Assembly (NCBI GenBank): GCA_030765055.1
Contig: CM060947.1
Coordinates: 217,903,271 to 217,967,270 of the forward strand
DNA from: Mantis religiosa
Taxonomy: Eukaryota; Arthropoda; Insecta; Mantodea; Mantidae
Reading direction: 5' to 3'
DNA length: 64,000 nt
Under the pieces are notes generated by a model that was not told the DNA's origin, made no database searches, and saw only the letters and a list, made by a program, of their open reading frames with translations. Below, piece by piece: positions 34,295-46,722 of this stretch. The stretch's first letter is position 1, and each line of letters opens with the position of its first letter. The position numbers and the translations under genes were made by a program.

Positions 34295-34617
34295 AGTATT
34301 CAAAACAATGTTATGGCAAAGTTTGAAACTCTCGAGTCATCCATTGGAAGCTCTGAATATGTCTTTACCTAATTTTCTTGCTATCTCTAAAGCTTGAGTC
34401 TGAAGAAATGATACAGAAATGGGAATTCATTAAGCGTGCGCCCTAACACTCGAACACAGCACGACTGCGTCAAACTCTAGAATCTGTTTCAAACGCCCTT
34501 TAGCCACTCGCTTTGTTATTCTATTTTTCAAAATATTAACACAATTGTTTAGCTGAACGTTTGTTCAATAACCTTATTTTTTGCTCCACTGATAAAGTTT
34601 TACGCTTAGAACTCATT
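34295..34617 (-). mobile_element. Pogo/Tigger-like transposon copy B, N-terminal part
   Basis: On the minus strand: MSSKRKTLSVEQK-, a small deletion, then KRSAKQLC, followed by EFPFLYHFF, LALEIARKLGKDIFRASNG and LESFKLCHNI in changing frames. This is the same family as copy A at 24.3 kb. The start ATG region (34,617) is conserved with copy A (ATGAGTTCTAA). Stops and indels make it a dead fragment. The catalytic domain is not present. Confidence 0.75.
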
Positions 34618-34620
34618 TTA

Positions 34621-35725
34621 CAGTATAGGTGTACGTACAACCTAGGTTTTTAAAAATCACCAAAGTTTACCATGTGTGTTGGAAGAGAGTCGAGAGAGCT
34701 AATGATATATTTTTATTTTTCCTCGAAGGATTACAGTTTATGGCTTAATGTTTCATGGGACTTCGGTGCAAGTACAGCCACCCTCAAAATTATTGCACTT
34801 TTTAAAATATGTACGTCGTAACCCACTGCAGAGAAAATAATCCGTTTTAGTCAGGTTATTTGGGCAACCGATTTCCACAAAGTATTTCCGTTTCCCGGTT
34901 AGGCAGCTTTCCGGCTTAGAGGATAATTTTATATGGGGAATAGCTCCGTTCTGAAATTTATTTTCCATTTTTCCAGGTCTCCCGCATATAAGGGGTCCAT
35001 TTTAGGCACGTTTTACTATACTAGCATTGGTTCGAGCCAACAATACTTCGCGAAAATGAAACTGAATTTCATTGTTCATACTAGTGTTACCTACCACTCA
35101 TGGATTTCACTGTGTCGTATTATTTTTGCTGTAGTTTTCTTGCATTATCATGTTGTCTTACTTTTGTGTTTAACCTTAAATGCATGCATTATTTTGCTAC
35201 TTATGCCACCCTTGATGTTATTCATAAATCTGTTTTAACACAGCTTTCAGCGGTGTCTCAACGTCATGGTAGTTAAAGCGATAGGTAATGGACTGGCCAT
35301 CTTTTCGGAGACAAACGTCGTGAGTTCGTGTGCCTGTGGTAAAGGACGGGGAGGGCCCTCGATAAATAAAATGTATGATGGCACGAGTGCATGTTGCCGG
35401 GTATCATTTGACTGCCCTTTTTTGGATTTTGCCCTTTTATACTAAAAAAACTACAATGTAATTGTAAAAATAATATGATATATGCAATTCAAAAGGCTCG
35501 ATTCTTTTAGAGTGTCTGATAAGGCCCAGTACAATACTATAACAAGAAAACCACACTAAAACATCTCTCAAGCTAAATACAGCCTAATGTTGCATATCTG
35601 CTACACCATGCATTTAAGGGTTAAGCCACTCAGACAGCATCCACACCTGTAAATAGTAAAAGGAGACTTTGGTCGCTGGTTAACCTAGAAAAACAATAAC
35701 AGAAACTACAAATCTCGGTCTTCAA
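34621..35725. other. No gene recognised; weak tRNA-like patch
   Basis: A weak SINE-like patch at 35,255-35,400 (ggtagttaaagcgatag and tgagttcgtgtgcc) could be a decayed repeat head. Otherwise nothing recognisable. Confidence 0.3.
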
Positions 35726-35963
35726 GCCCGCCTCAGTAGCGTACTTGGTAGCGTGTCTGCCTCACGTTCAAGAGGTCCCAAGTCCGAATCTTGGTTAGGG
35801 TGAGTTAACTGAATAAGTTTTCTTCGGGGTTTTCCTTATCCTGATAGACGAATGTCAGGTAACTTCATGGAACCCGGACTCATTTCAACATTATTTCACC
35901 TATTTCATTCATCGTCCGATATGACTTAACTTTGGAGGACGTAAATTAAAAAAAAAAAAAAAA
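35726..35963 (+). repeat. SINE family S4, tRNA-derived
   Basis: Head gcccgcctcagtagcgtacttggtagcgtgtctgc, B-box agtccgaatcttgg, gtgagttaactgaataag, body with gacgaatgtcagg, and tail ending in an A-run of about 18. Confidence 0.85.
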
Positions 35964-36296
35964 AGTCTTCAATGATATTTAAAGATCGACGTATTAAACA
36001 TATGAAAAGTTCTGTTGCCACTTCAACAACAATGACACATGGAGGCACAAGAAGCGCAAGATTTTGCTTTCCTTAAGATTATTGTAGTTACTATTTCAAT
36101 GAATAATACTTAACTAAAACATATTCAAAGTGAATGAATTTAATGATTCGAGTACTTTTAGTCTCAGCAAATTTTGAAATGTATAGCATATTTTACACAA
36201 AAGGCTATTTTTGTTTTTTCTGTAAGTATTAGTTTTCATATTATATTGATGTCATGTTATTAATATTATGTCTGAATATTGTGCTTCATCCTTTGA
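35964..36296. other. No feature seen
   Basis: AT-rich spacer. Confidence 0.4.
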
Positions 36297-36482
36297 AGGC
36301 GGCTCTCACCAAGGCGGCCCGGGTTCGATTCCAAGAGACAGCAAAGTGACATTTGTGGTGGACAACACGGCGCTGGGGCGGGTTTTCTCCGGGATCTCCG
36401 GTTTCCACCGCCATCTCATTCCACCGGTGCTCTATCTTCTGCGGTGCCGTATGTAGTAAAAGCGGGCGTTAAACACTACACA
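36297..36482 (+). repeat. SINE family S3, 5'-truncated
   Basis: Starts within the tRNA-like head (ggctctcaccaaggcggcccgggttcgattcc) and runs through the S3 body to agcgggcgttaaacact. An internal piece of about 35 bp is absent compared with the copy at 33.9 kb. Confidence 0.85.
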
Positions 36483-36802
36483 TTTCATTTTATTTCCTTT
36501 GAAGGCCCACTAATGCTACATTATTTTCAAAACTTAGGATGTCTAATTCCATGTTTATTTAATTGCATATATTAATTTAGAAGAAATTTGTTTATCTGAT
36601 AATAAGTTTTATTCATTATAATTAATTACATATAAAGTGAAGAAATTTTCTATGAATGTTGCATTACAAGGAGCATTTTCAATATTACAAATTGCTGGAA
36701 AATTCTTACTAGAAAGAAAGTAAAACGATGTGAATCTAAATATAAAAATTGGCAAACAAAATTTCATTCTTCTTCTCTTTTATGGTTTTTTTTCTTTAAA
36801 TT
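36483..36802. other. No feature seen
   Basis: AT-rich spacer. Confidence 0.4.
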
Positions 36803-37021
36803 TACGTCCGCCCCAACGTTGTTATATCGGGTTATATTGGGTTAAATGATGCTCAAATGAGTCCAGGGTCCATGGAGCTTACATTACCCGACATTCGTCT
36901 TGAAGGATAAGGGAAAACCCCGGGGAAACCTTATTCAGGTAACTCACCCTGACCGAGTTTCGAACTCGGGACCTCTTAAACGTGAGGCAGACATGCTACC
37001 ATCTACGCTACCGAGGCGGGC
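36803..37021 (-). repeat. SINE family S4, tRNA-derived
   Basis: Reverse orientation and well preserved. The head gcccgcctcggtagcgtagatggtagcatgtctgc is at the right end, the B-box reads gagttcgaaactcgg. A similar cttttatg motif flanks both sides (about 36,777 and 37,025), a likely target-site duplication. Confidence 0.9.
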
Positions 37022-38444
37022 TCCCTTTTATGTTTTAGTTTATTAGTATTCTTCTTGGACCAAAATGAAAGATTGAATGTTACATCTATTAAAGGAAACT
37101 CAGGAGATTAGACTTGGGCAACTTTCTCACACCGCTCTAACACAGATGATCCTGAGGTAACCGACAAATTTTGAGGAAACGGACATCCTTTTGTGATTGT
37201 ATAGAACAGTACACTATGATAACTTATGTAGCGTGATTGTAACAAGTAAGTGGCTAACAAAAGAGTGTCAAAAATCATGAAAAAGATACGGTTTTAAGCT
37301 TTCAATTCATTACTCTAACGCTATGGAGAAATTGAGCTTAAACTTACTCAAAATCCACTTCATATGAATGGCTTCAATGGCATATTAATATTGTAAAATC
37401 TGTTTAAGCATAGAATTGCATTAAGAAGATTTTATTTCAGTTAAGATATGACTGTTAATAATAATCCATGGATGTGTTCACGGTTGAGAATATGTGATAT
37501 CTATTTATTGCATTTATTTATTCACGCCTTAAACCAACAGCAGTAACGTATTCTTTTGTTAAATCTCTGAGATAATTACTTAATCTACTAGTTTGCGTGC
37601 TTTGTTACCTGGCTTTCCACAAAGAAGAGAATATCTGAGCTAATATTAATCATTCCTACGTAGACTTTATTGCTGTAGTTCCCTGGAATCTTTTGAAAGC
37701 ATTTTAATAAGTTTGCATTCTATACATTTTTCTTTCAGCTTGTTCGAGATAAAATTAATATGTACATTCCTAGAAATCCTGCCGAGTAAATCTGGAAGGG
37801 ACAATATAACTGAACTTTAAAACACGACAAATTAATTTTAATTTCAAGATAAAATTTTTTTACCGTGGAAGCAAGTATAAAATTCAGTCAACTTAGTTTA
37901 TATTTTGTTAAAAGAAGATTTTGATTAAAAATGGTAAAATTATCGCATTTATATCTGTCAAGGGAAAAATATAATCGAAAACTGCAAAATTAAGCTAAGC
38001 GAGATATGTTAGGCCCACTTTGTAACATTTCCTAACATTTAAACCTATAGGACATGCAGCTAGTATTTAGAGAGGAATTAGTAAAGTGTAGGTCTTAGTT
38101 CTGCAATTGCCTTCCTGTGCAATAGAGATACGGGTATAGATTATACAATACTAGGATACTAGGGGACACCTCGCGGCTACCACTTGCCAGGAGGAAAAGG
38201 TAGGTATATGAAGTAAAGGAACCGCAATCAGTCGCAAGCGACAGAGACGCGCGGAAGTCCATAGCAGCTCCAGACTGAAAAACCGTCGTACTTCTGGAGC
38301 AGACTAGACTGGCCTCTGAGAAAACATCCGCGCCAACTATCTGGCACAATCATACCCCCACGATACCTAGAATCACATTTCAAGTACAAGAAGAAAACTA
38401 TATAAAAGGGAAATACTGGAAAGGCAATCGCGGTAGCATTCACC
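37022..38444. other. No gene recognised
   Basis: AT-rich up to about 38,090, then a GC-richer stretch (38,160-38,350) that lies next to an S5-like head and may be the body of another SINE variant. No coding domain. Confidence 0.35.
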
Positions 38445-38560
38445 TAGCAGCCAGAGCAAATCACGAAAACCTAAAGTCGATGGGTATCGAACCGGACCTC
38501 CCGAATGCGTAAGCCTCACGTGTTATTGAGGAATCTCGCTCGGTCATGTCTAATTTGTTT
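38445..38560 (-). repeat. S5-like tRNA-derived head
   Basis: Minus strand: ccgagcgagattcctcaataacac, then gcattcgggaggtccggttcgatacccatcg (B-box). It resembles the heads at 5.8 and 39.7 kb. The downstream body differs from the S5 body. Confidence 0.55.
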
Positions 38561-38574
38561 TATTGACTATGGGA

Positions 38575-39725
38575 ATTAAGATTAGGATTAGGATTCATTA
38601 CGGAGGAGATTCGGTACGTAGGCCACCATGCTGGGCCCATTGTGCCTATGGCCCCAAGTGGACACCTCCGGGAAGAGGGATCAGGCGAGAGGAGACACAG
38701 GCTGGTCGTCCCAAGAAGCCACGACAGTGCAGAGGGTAGGATCTCTACAATTTACTTAGAGACTTCCCCCGACAGGGCAGGACAACTGACACGCTACCCT
38801 ACTGCGGGACGTTAACGAGCCCAGCAGCCAAGCCCCAAAGGTCCCAGGCTGGCGGTATATATATATATATGTAAGCTCGAGGGTATCTCAAGGGCAATCC
38901 ACACAGAGTGAAGACTGATCCCCCCCCCCTCTGACGACCAGGGAGTTGCCGAGCTGATCAAAAGGGCACCCGGCGCCTGCGAGGGGCTTTTCATAGGGCA
39001 AAACCTAGAGACTAACGAGCCTAGAGTCGTATGGACTCAAGACGGAATGGAAGTGGATACGCCATTTACGCGCGCCAACCCCAAAGGTGAAGGCTACCGA
39101 TTAGACCTCGGTAGGGCCGCCTGGTGATCTAGCACAACTTCCACTAGCTATGCAGGATTATACGCAAGAATATATGGCTTCCCTCAACCCCGTCCGCAGA
39201 CGTACCCGATCTCCCACGGGTATCGGGAACCACTGCCCTCTTGAGTCCAACCCAATCCGAACAACTCCCAATCAGGGAGGGGCTCGAATGTTCGGCCCGA
39301 GGTTCCTCTAGTAACGTCAGAGGTACCGCGAGTGTTAGGGGTCCGCAGCGCCCGCACCACGGCAGCTGAAGGGGACGGATTCCCTCCCCTATGGGGAGGC
39401 TGGCGGTCCCGAAATGGTCCCAGCTGAGGAGAGGAGACTGGCAACTGACCTACCGCAGGAGTAAGTAGTTTATCATCCCGCCATTCACCGTAGGGACCAC
39501 CGCCGATACTTCCATCCTGAAAGAGACCACCAGATGAGAGATGATTTGAAATGGTAATGGAAATGAAATGCAGGGAGAAGAAATTCGGGGGATATAATTA
39601 ACCTACCCAGCTACCCGAGAAAATCTCCGAAGGCACCCATGGGTCAGGTAGTTAGGCCACGGGAATCGAACCCTAGCCTCCCGAATGCGGGCCACAGACG
39701 AAACCGCCTGAGCCACCCCACTCTG
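38575..39725 (-). repeat. SINE family S5, long copy of about 1.15 kb
   Basis: Minus-strand unit. The tRNA-like head is at the right end (ggtggctcaggcggtttcg, A-box; agggttcgattcccg, B-box). It is followed by a block with tcatctggtggtctctttcagg, a middle block of about 520 bp (38,900-39,420) that also occurs alone at 15,011-15,529, and a distal block ending in a TCCTAA-type tail. No coding frame of note. It is long for a SINE. It may be a composite of modules or a non-autonomous retroelement with a pol III head. Confidence 0.7.
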
Positions 39726-40388
39726 TGACTATGGGAACTGCTCTGTGCCTATAGAAATAATCAGTAATTTTAATTAATTGCCTCCCTGTACAATCCATTT
39801 GACTCCTGCTTTATTTTATCCTGAGGGCGAAACATCAATCCGATGCTTAGCTGTCGACCAGCGAAACCTTTGAGGGAAGGTCTTAATGTGACATGTGCAC
39901 TCATACGACTTTCGGTTACACAAATGATTTGCAAATCATTAATAAAAAAATTAATGTTACTTTCTCTACCAAGTGTCTAAGACAGAGGAAGGCACAAATT
40001 TAATATTCCACCCGAAAAAAACTTTTAGAATAATGCCCATATCATCTGTTTGTATGTCTGTGGGTAACCTTATTCAAAACGAAAAGCCTGATAAATAGTC
40101 GATATAAAGTTAAGTATCTTCAATATATAGGACAAAAATATTTACAATAAAATGCCCGCACTTCACATTACACCTTCATGGAACGTTTTTGGAAATGTTT
40201 CTTTTTCTCAAAAATAGCTTTAAAGATTTTAATTAAACTACATACATTTAAGATTAAAGAAATAAAATGTGCATCTTGAATGTTATGGGAATAAAAGCTG
40301 AAATCCTCTTCAATCTGAATTATCTATGCACAATTGGTAAATCGTAAAGATAGACAAAATTTACTGACAAAAATGTAGGTATCTTAGA
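39726..40388. other. No gene recognised
   Basis: AT-rich, nothing identifiable. Confidence 0.4.
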
Positions 40389-42640
40389 GTTCACAATTTA
40401 CATGAAATAAAATTTCGAAAAAAATACATTCACAAATATACATGGAGTAGTCGAGGGTATAAGTCATTGATAGACTACACCATAGTAAAAAAGAAATTAT
40501 GCTCACAGGTTCAAGATGTAACACTTCACAGAGGCAGCGATATATATTCAGACCACTATTTACTAATATGTAAAATAAAAATGCTAGCAAGATAGAAAAA
40601 ATTAAAAATGAATCAGAAAAAAAGAGGAAGTGTATAATGAGGATCTATTGCAAGATGAAGGAATAAGAACACTATACGAAAATAGGATGGTAAGAAATAT
40701 TCCAGAATTGCCAACAGAGGAAGATATAAATTTGGAATGGGAAAATATATAAAAATAATTAATAAAACAATAAGTGAAGTACTTGGGAAAAACAGTAAGT
40801 TGAGAAACAGGAGAGGTCTAAGAATTTGGAATACAGAAATTAAGAACGCAATACAAAACAAGAATCAAGCCAATGGAAGATATTTACAGATGAAAACAAA
40901 TCAAGAATATGAGATATACAAGGAGAAAAGAAAAGAAGCTAGAAGAATGACAAAACAAGCACATGAAGAATCATGGAATAAATTTATAAGTGAAGTAGAG
41001 CATGACATACATGGGTGACAAACAATAGGATATTAACTAATTATGCATTTAAATACAAACGAAAAAGATGTAGCAAAATTAAATATAATATCTGCAGAAA
41101 AATGGATAGAGCACTACACTAACCTGTATTTTAGTGATGCAAAGAATGATTTACAAGAAAACATCTCAAAAGAAGAAGCAAAGCAACAAGAAGTAGATCC
41201 AATAACCCTTGCAGAATTAGACGATGTACTGAACACTATTAAAAATCCAAAGACACCAGGAATAGCTGGAATGAATGAAGAACTTATAAAATACAGTGGG
41301 ATAATGTGCAAATTAAGAATACTATATTTAATTAATAATGGTAGGTAAAAGTGTAAAATACCTGAATCATGGTCAATAGCTCTAATTAAAAATATATTCG
41401 AAAAGGAGATCGCAAAAACTGTGGAAATTATAGAGGGACAAGTTTAATGAACAAAAGTTACAAAATATATACTAAAATAATAAATAATAGACTGAAAACT
41501 ATTACAGAATGTCTTATAGCAGAAGAGCAGAGTGGATTCCGCAAAGGCCGATCCTGTAGAGATAACGTATTTGTCCTTAATCAAATAATTGAACAACGAA
41601 GGGAAAAGAATTTGGAAACACATATCGCATTCATTGACCTGGAAAAGGCTTTTGAAAGAATAAATAGATACAACTGTGGCAAATATTAGAAAGTAAGTGT
41701 TACCCACCACATATTATTAATGCAATAAAAGGCATATACACAAATACAACTATAAGAATTGATACTGGAGATAGGTTAACAGAACAAATTTCTACCAATA
41801 CTGGACTAAGACAAGGGTGTAGCTTATCACCTACTCCTTTTAGTATATGGACGATATTCTAAATGAATGGAAGATTTTAGTTGACACAGGAATCAAAATA
41901 AAAGAAAATATTTATATTAATACCCTGCTGTTTGCGGATGACCAAATATTGATTCATCGGAATGAAAATCAACTGCAGAAAACAATGTATATTCTAAATA
42001 ATATATTACAAAATTATAATTTTAAAATATCAGAAGCAAAAACAAAAATTATGGCTTTTAAAGGAAATTATAATATAAGATCAAAAATTGTTTTAAGGAA
42101 ATAGGATTTTAGAACAAATATCGTGTTTTAAATATTTAGGATGTAACATAAGTTTTAGAAACGATGATGATATAGAAGAAAAAGTAAACAAATTCCGAGC
42201 AATATGTGGGACAATCCAAAGAACTTTTAAAAACAGAGAGAGAAGAGATACAGAAATGAAAATATATAAGGTAATGGCTATTCCAACTTTACTATATGGA
42301 AGCGAAACCTGGGGGCCAACACAAAAGGATTTAAATAAAATACAGACTGCAGAAATGAAATTTTTAAGAAGTGTTAAAGGTTGTACAACATTGGAGAAAA
42401 TAAGAAATAAGGTTATTAGAAAGGAATTAGAAATCGAACCAATCCATGACAAAATATCAGAACGAAAGCAACAATGGCATGGACGTATATTAAGAATGGA
42501 GGATGGAAGATATCCAAATGCAGTACTAAATTATAATCCAAAAGGAAGAAGAGACAGAGGACGACCCAGGAAACGCTGGAGAGATCTATGAAGCCGGAAC
42601 GAGCGATATTCCCAAACCATGGAGTGAAGAAGAAGAAGAA
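40389..42640 (+). pseudogene. RTE-type LINE, 5'-truncated and frameshifted
   Basis: Begins inside the endonuclease: SRGYKSLIDYTIVK and LHRGSDIYSDHYLL (the SDH of the APE fold) at about 40,440-40,575. The RT follows in three alternating frames: NPKTPGIAGMNEELIKYSG (41,250), EQSGFRKGRSCRDNV (41,520), THIAFIDLEKAFERINR (41,620, motif A), LRQGCSLSPT (about 41,810) and LLFADDQILIHRNE (41,930, motif C). The C-terminal domain (42,256-42,591) reads IPTLLYGSETW, KKxLRSVKGCTTLEKIRN and RDRGRPRKRWRD, typical of RTE-like elements. A GAA-repeat tail lies at 42,622-42,640. At least three frame changes, so inactive. Confidence 0.88.
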
Positions 42641-43547
42641 AATTTGTTGTGGGGTTAATTTCTGAGAGATTCCTTATTATTAGTTTGAATTATAAAACAC
42701 TTGTACTTTTCTGAACTGGTACGCAATTGTTTATCCTCTCTGGCGAGCATACTAAAATTATGGAATTTCATGAGTCACACAGATATTACAAATTTGAATG
42801 TCATGTTACTTGTGTAAATCTGTAATGAAGTACGTCTGGATTAAAAGAAGTACATAGAATATAACATTAAGTTTTTGTAAGAATAGCTTGTAGAAGAATG
42901 AGTTTAAAATGTCATGTGATTGCAACATGTCAGGTTACTTTAAAACATTTTGGTGATTTTTGAGAAACATAAAAAGCTAAATTTCTGATTAAGCTTTTTA
43001 TAGAATACAATGTTTTCTTCACCTGCATTAGCTAAACGGCCGAGAAATTAATATATTACTCTCACCCTTTAGCGAATATGTTTAACAAAACCAAACTAAC
43101 AATGAATAATGCGAATGCATTCATATCTTTGTGAGCAAAGTTCCTTTCCACAGATCGAATCATGTACCTATGTTACAAACAGATGGATAATGGTATATTA
43201 CCTACATGGTTTATAAAACAAGAAAAAATATAAGAGTTCCGCCTAAGAATCACATAAAGCCTAGCAAGTACGGGATAAGACATCTCGTGAATACATTTAC
43301 GAGATATGAGCGTTACACAAAGGGTGTCGAATAGAAGGATAACAGATGGAGAAAGGAAAGGGAAGAAAATCCAGCAAATAAGATTTACAAGATGTTTGTA
43401 ACGTGCAAATCTAATAAGAACACAGAATCAGAAAAGGAGATGTAATAAATCACCGGGTGAAGGAAATAAACAAAATATCCTTAAGAAAAAGGATCTGATA
43501 AAAAACCTCATGTGACTTTCTCTTTGAATGAAACATTTATTGGTTTA
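42641..43547. other. No gene recognised
   Basis: AT-rich spacer between two oppositely oriented RTE copies whose 3' tails face each other. Confidence 0.4.
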
Positions 43548-44600
43548 TATTTGTTATTCTTGTTCTTCTTCTTCACTGAATGGTTTGGGCACATCTCCCG
43601 TTCAGGCTTCATAGATATCTCCAGTGTTTCCTGGGTCGTCCTCTACCTCTTCTTCCTTTTGGATTATAGTTTAATACTGCATTTGGATATCTTCCATCCT
43701 CCATTCTTAATATATGTTCATGCCATTGTTGCCTTCGTTCTGTATTTGGTCATGGATTGGTTCGATTTTTAATTCCTTTCTAATATCCTCATTTCTTATT
43801 TTGTCCTATATTGTACAACCTATAACACTTCTTAAAATTTTCATTTCTGCAATCTGTATTTTATTTAAATCCTTTTGTGTTGGCCCCCAGGTTTCGCTTC
43901 CATATAGTAAAGTTGGAATAGCCATTACCTTATACATTTTCATTTTTGTATCCCTTCTCACTCTGTTTTTAAAAGTTCTTTGGATTGTCCCACATATTGC
44001 TCGGAATTTGTTTACTTTTCCTTCTATATCAGCATTGTATCTAAAACTTATGTTACATCCTAAATATTTAAAACTCGATATTTGTTCTAAAATATTATTT
44101 CATAAAACAAATTTTCATCTTATACTATAATTTCCTTTCAAAACCATAATTTCTGTTTTTTCTTCTAATATTTTAAAATTATAATCTTGTAATACATTAT
44201 TTAGAATATACATTGTTTTCTGCAGTTGATTTTCATTCCGATGAATCAATATTTGGTCATCCGCAAACAGCAGGGTATTAATATAAATATTTTCTATTAT
44301 TTTGATTCCTGTGTCTACTAAAATCTTCCATTCATTTAGAATATCGTCCATATATATACTAAAAAGAGCAGGTGATAAGCTACACCATTGTCTTTGTCCA
44401 GTATTGGTAGAAATTTGTTCTGTTAACCTATCCCCAGTATCAATTCTTATAGCTGTATTTGTGCATATGCATTTTGTTGCATTAATAATATGTGGTGGGT
44501 AGCCCTTACTTTGTAATATTTGCCACAGTTTTGATCTATTTATTCTATCAAAAGCCTTTACCAGGAATGCGATATGTATATTTGTTATTATTCCTCTTAT
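43548..44600 (-). pseudogene. RTE-type LINE, second copy, 5'-truncated
   Basis: Same family as 40,389-42,640, opposite strand. It starts near motif A (LVKAFDRINRSKLWQIL at about 44,590-44,540) and continues with MDDILNEWKILVDTGI, LLFADDQILIHRNENQLQKT (motif C), the YGSETWGPTQKDLNKIQ region in a shifted frame and the basic RGRPRKH-type C-terminus. It ends in a GAA-repeat (ttcttcttcttc on the plus strand at 43,560-43,575). It is 5'-truncated, and frame breaks make it inactive. Confidence 0.85.
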
Positions 44601-45058
44601 TTAAAAAAGCGCATTCTTCTCACCTTGCTTCTTTTTCAAGGAACTACACATGACAATTCGCAAACCAATTCTCCAGGAGTATATTTCCGACAGTTGAAAC
44701 AAGAAGTTCATGTATGTTATAATGTATGTCCTAAGCAAAGTAGTTTGATGATTATAGAGTTGAAAAGTTAACCAATCATAAGATGAATCTCAGACTTGTA
44801 GTGTACTTCTGATAACACACTTGCGTGCAGGCTCGGCTAGTTGACCTAAGGGCAACTTGCCGCGGTTTCCCCTTTAACCCCTCAAGTCATCAATTAACCA
44901 AAAAGTGCGCATCGCTAAGTGAGCGCAATATTTCGCTTTTTCATTGATTAACTTGAGAACGATTAGACCTAAAATACAGTACCATGACGCTTTTGTTTAT
45001 TCACGAGACTCAATCCTGAAGACCCAGTTGACGAACGCGACTCAGTGATCGCTTCGTA
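44601..45058. other. No gene recognised
   Basis: Nothing identifiable. The TA at 45,057-45,058 is the left target site of the next mariner. Confidence 0.4.
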
Positions 45059-45972
45059 CGAGGGCTGTTCAATAAAGAATGATCATAATTTTTACGGTCA
45101 TAATTTTTCGCACTAAAATTCAATGTTATTATATTCTGTTAGCTTAATGTGAAAAAAAAAACGCCGTAGTAGTTCCATTGTTGGTACTCCTGGTTCCCGC
45201 CTGTGAGAACTAGGCAAGTTCAGACATGTTCAGTATCGCCTACCGCTGCAATGGGGGAAACATGCAGTTAAAGTTGATGTTAGAGGAAGATCCGGAGTTT
45301 ATTTCAAACGTAATCACTGCTGATCAAACTTGGCTACATCATTTTCATCCTTACAGCAAACAGCAAAGCTCAGTGTGGAAATCTCCTTCATCACAAGCCC
45401 CCCAAAAGCAAAAGTGGTTGCTTCTGCTGGGAAAGTTATGGTCATCTCATTCTTTGATATTCTTGGAATGGTTTATCAGCATGTTGTACCTGCATACACA
45501 GCAGTAACTGGACAATACTACAGGGATATCCTGGAAACATTGCAAGTCCATATCAGTCGCAAATGGCCACATTTCTGTGAAGCAGGCTGGATGCTGCACC
45601 ACGATAATGCACGGCCACATATTGCCAATATTGTTGCTGAATATCTTGCAAAAATCAGAGTGAAGGGCATCCCTCACCCTCCCTATAGTCCGGATTTAAC
45701 CCCATGTGACTTTTTTCTATTCCCTAACTTGAAGAAACGCCTTCGTGGGAGGCATTATCCATCATCAGAAGTAGTGGTGAAGGCTGCGGAGGCGATTTTG
45801 AAGGATCTCTCAAAAATGGTTTCCAGCATGTCTTTGAAGACTGGCAGAAACGCTGGGACAAGTGCATCGCATTCAGGGGAGACTAGTTTGAGAAGCACCA
45901 TTAAAAGTATGAGGATGAGTATAGGTACGGTGTCAAAAAAAATTGTGACCATTCATTATTGAACAGTCCTCG
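45059..45972 (+). mobile_element. Mariner M1 copy 4, most complete copy
   Basis: 914 bp with both TIRs (cgagggctgttcaataaag at 45,059; inverted partner ending gaacagtcctcg at 45,972) and TA on both sides. The frame from about 45,380 to 45,830 is the longest intact piece: AKVVASAGKVMVISFFDILG, HHDNARPHIANIVAEYLAK, PHPPYSPDLTPCDFFLFPNLKKRLRGRHYPSSE, with the second and third catalytic Asp (DD34D). The first-Asp segment (ITADQTWLHHFHP) is in another frame and its usual Glu is Gln. The N-terminal DNA-binding half is absent. The TIR pair could still be used by a transposase supplied in trans. Confidence 0.9.
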
Positions 45973-46443
45973 TATATATGGAAAATAAGGTAAGTATTGT
46001 ACTCCACCCAAGTATTCAATGTTGAAATTTCAGGGAAAATAAACCTATTTTTGAGCTCACCGAAAATGAAGTCACTTTTAGGGTAAGATCTATATGTGTG
46101 CGTGTCTCCACCCCTCTGTCTATGAATATTATTGAGAAAGGAAAAGTCAGTTAAATAACCTATTTTAAGTTTAGCATCCTACAAGGATGCAACACGAAGA
46201 CTTTCAAGACAATCTCTCCACCACAAACTATGCTTTATATTGAAACTGTTCGAACATTTTGATATTTTCAAAAATGGATCTGGCAATTTTGACTAAAAAT
46301 CATGTTTCAGATATTTTCATGACAAATGAGGTGTATATTTTGAATTTTTTTGGAAAAACCTCGGAAGTTCCTTAATTCCGGGTGACTGTAGCATAACTCG
46401 TAAACAGTAAGAAATAGACTACATTTTACTGCACAAAAAGTAG
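45973..46443. other. No gene recognised
   Basis: AT-rich spacer. Confidence 0.4.
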
Positions 46444-46722
46444 AGGCCGTCTCTTTAGCTAAGTCAGTAGAGCACCTGCCTGCCGTGCGAGGGATCCCAG
46501 GTTCGATGCCCGGTTGGGGGCGGCAATTTTTCTCCAACCCAGATGAATCTCCATCTTCCCCAGAATCTGGAAGTATGAATGTGCGAATGCGTGCGCAATA
46601 TAATGATTAAAAATCCAAAGAACCAGCAATCCAACGTATACGCCAATAGGCGATGTTCTAAAGGAAAATGGCTGCCGATATTACTATTGCAGTCAAAGGC
46701 GGTCTGTAAATTGACAAAAAAG
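46444..46722 (+). repeat. SINE family S2, tRNA-derived
   Basis: Head with ctttagctaagtcagtagagcacctgcc (A-box) and caggttcgatgcccgg (B-box), then ttctccaaccca, cagaatctggaagtatgaat, aacgtatacgcc and gctgccgatatta. It matches the copy at 2.5-2.8 kb. Confidence 0.8.

Noticed and set aside
45330..45962. 210-codon frame considered as an active transposase
   Set aside because: It lacks the N-terminal DNA-binding half and the first-Asp segment is in another frame; the last 40 codons are out of frame relative to the family.
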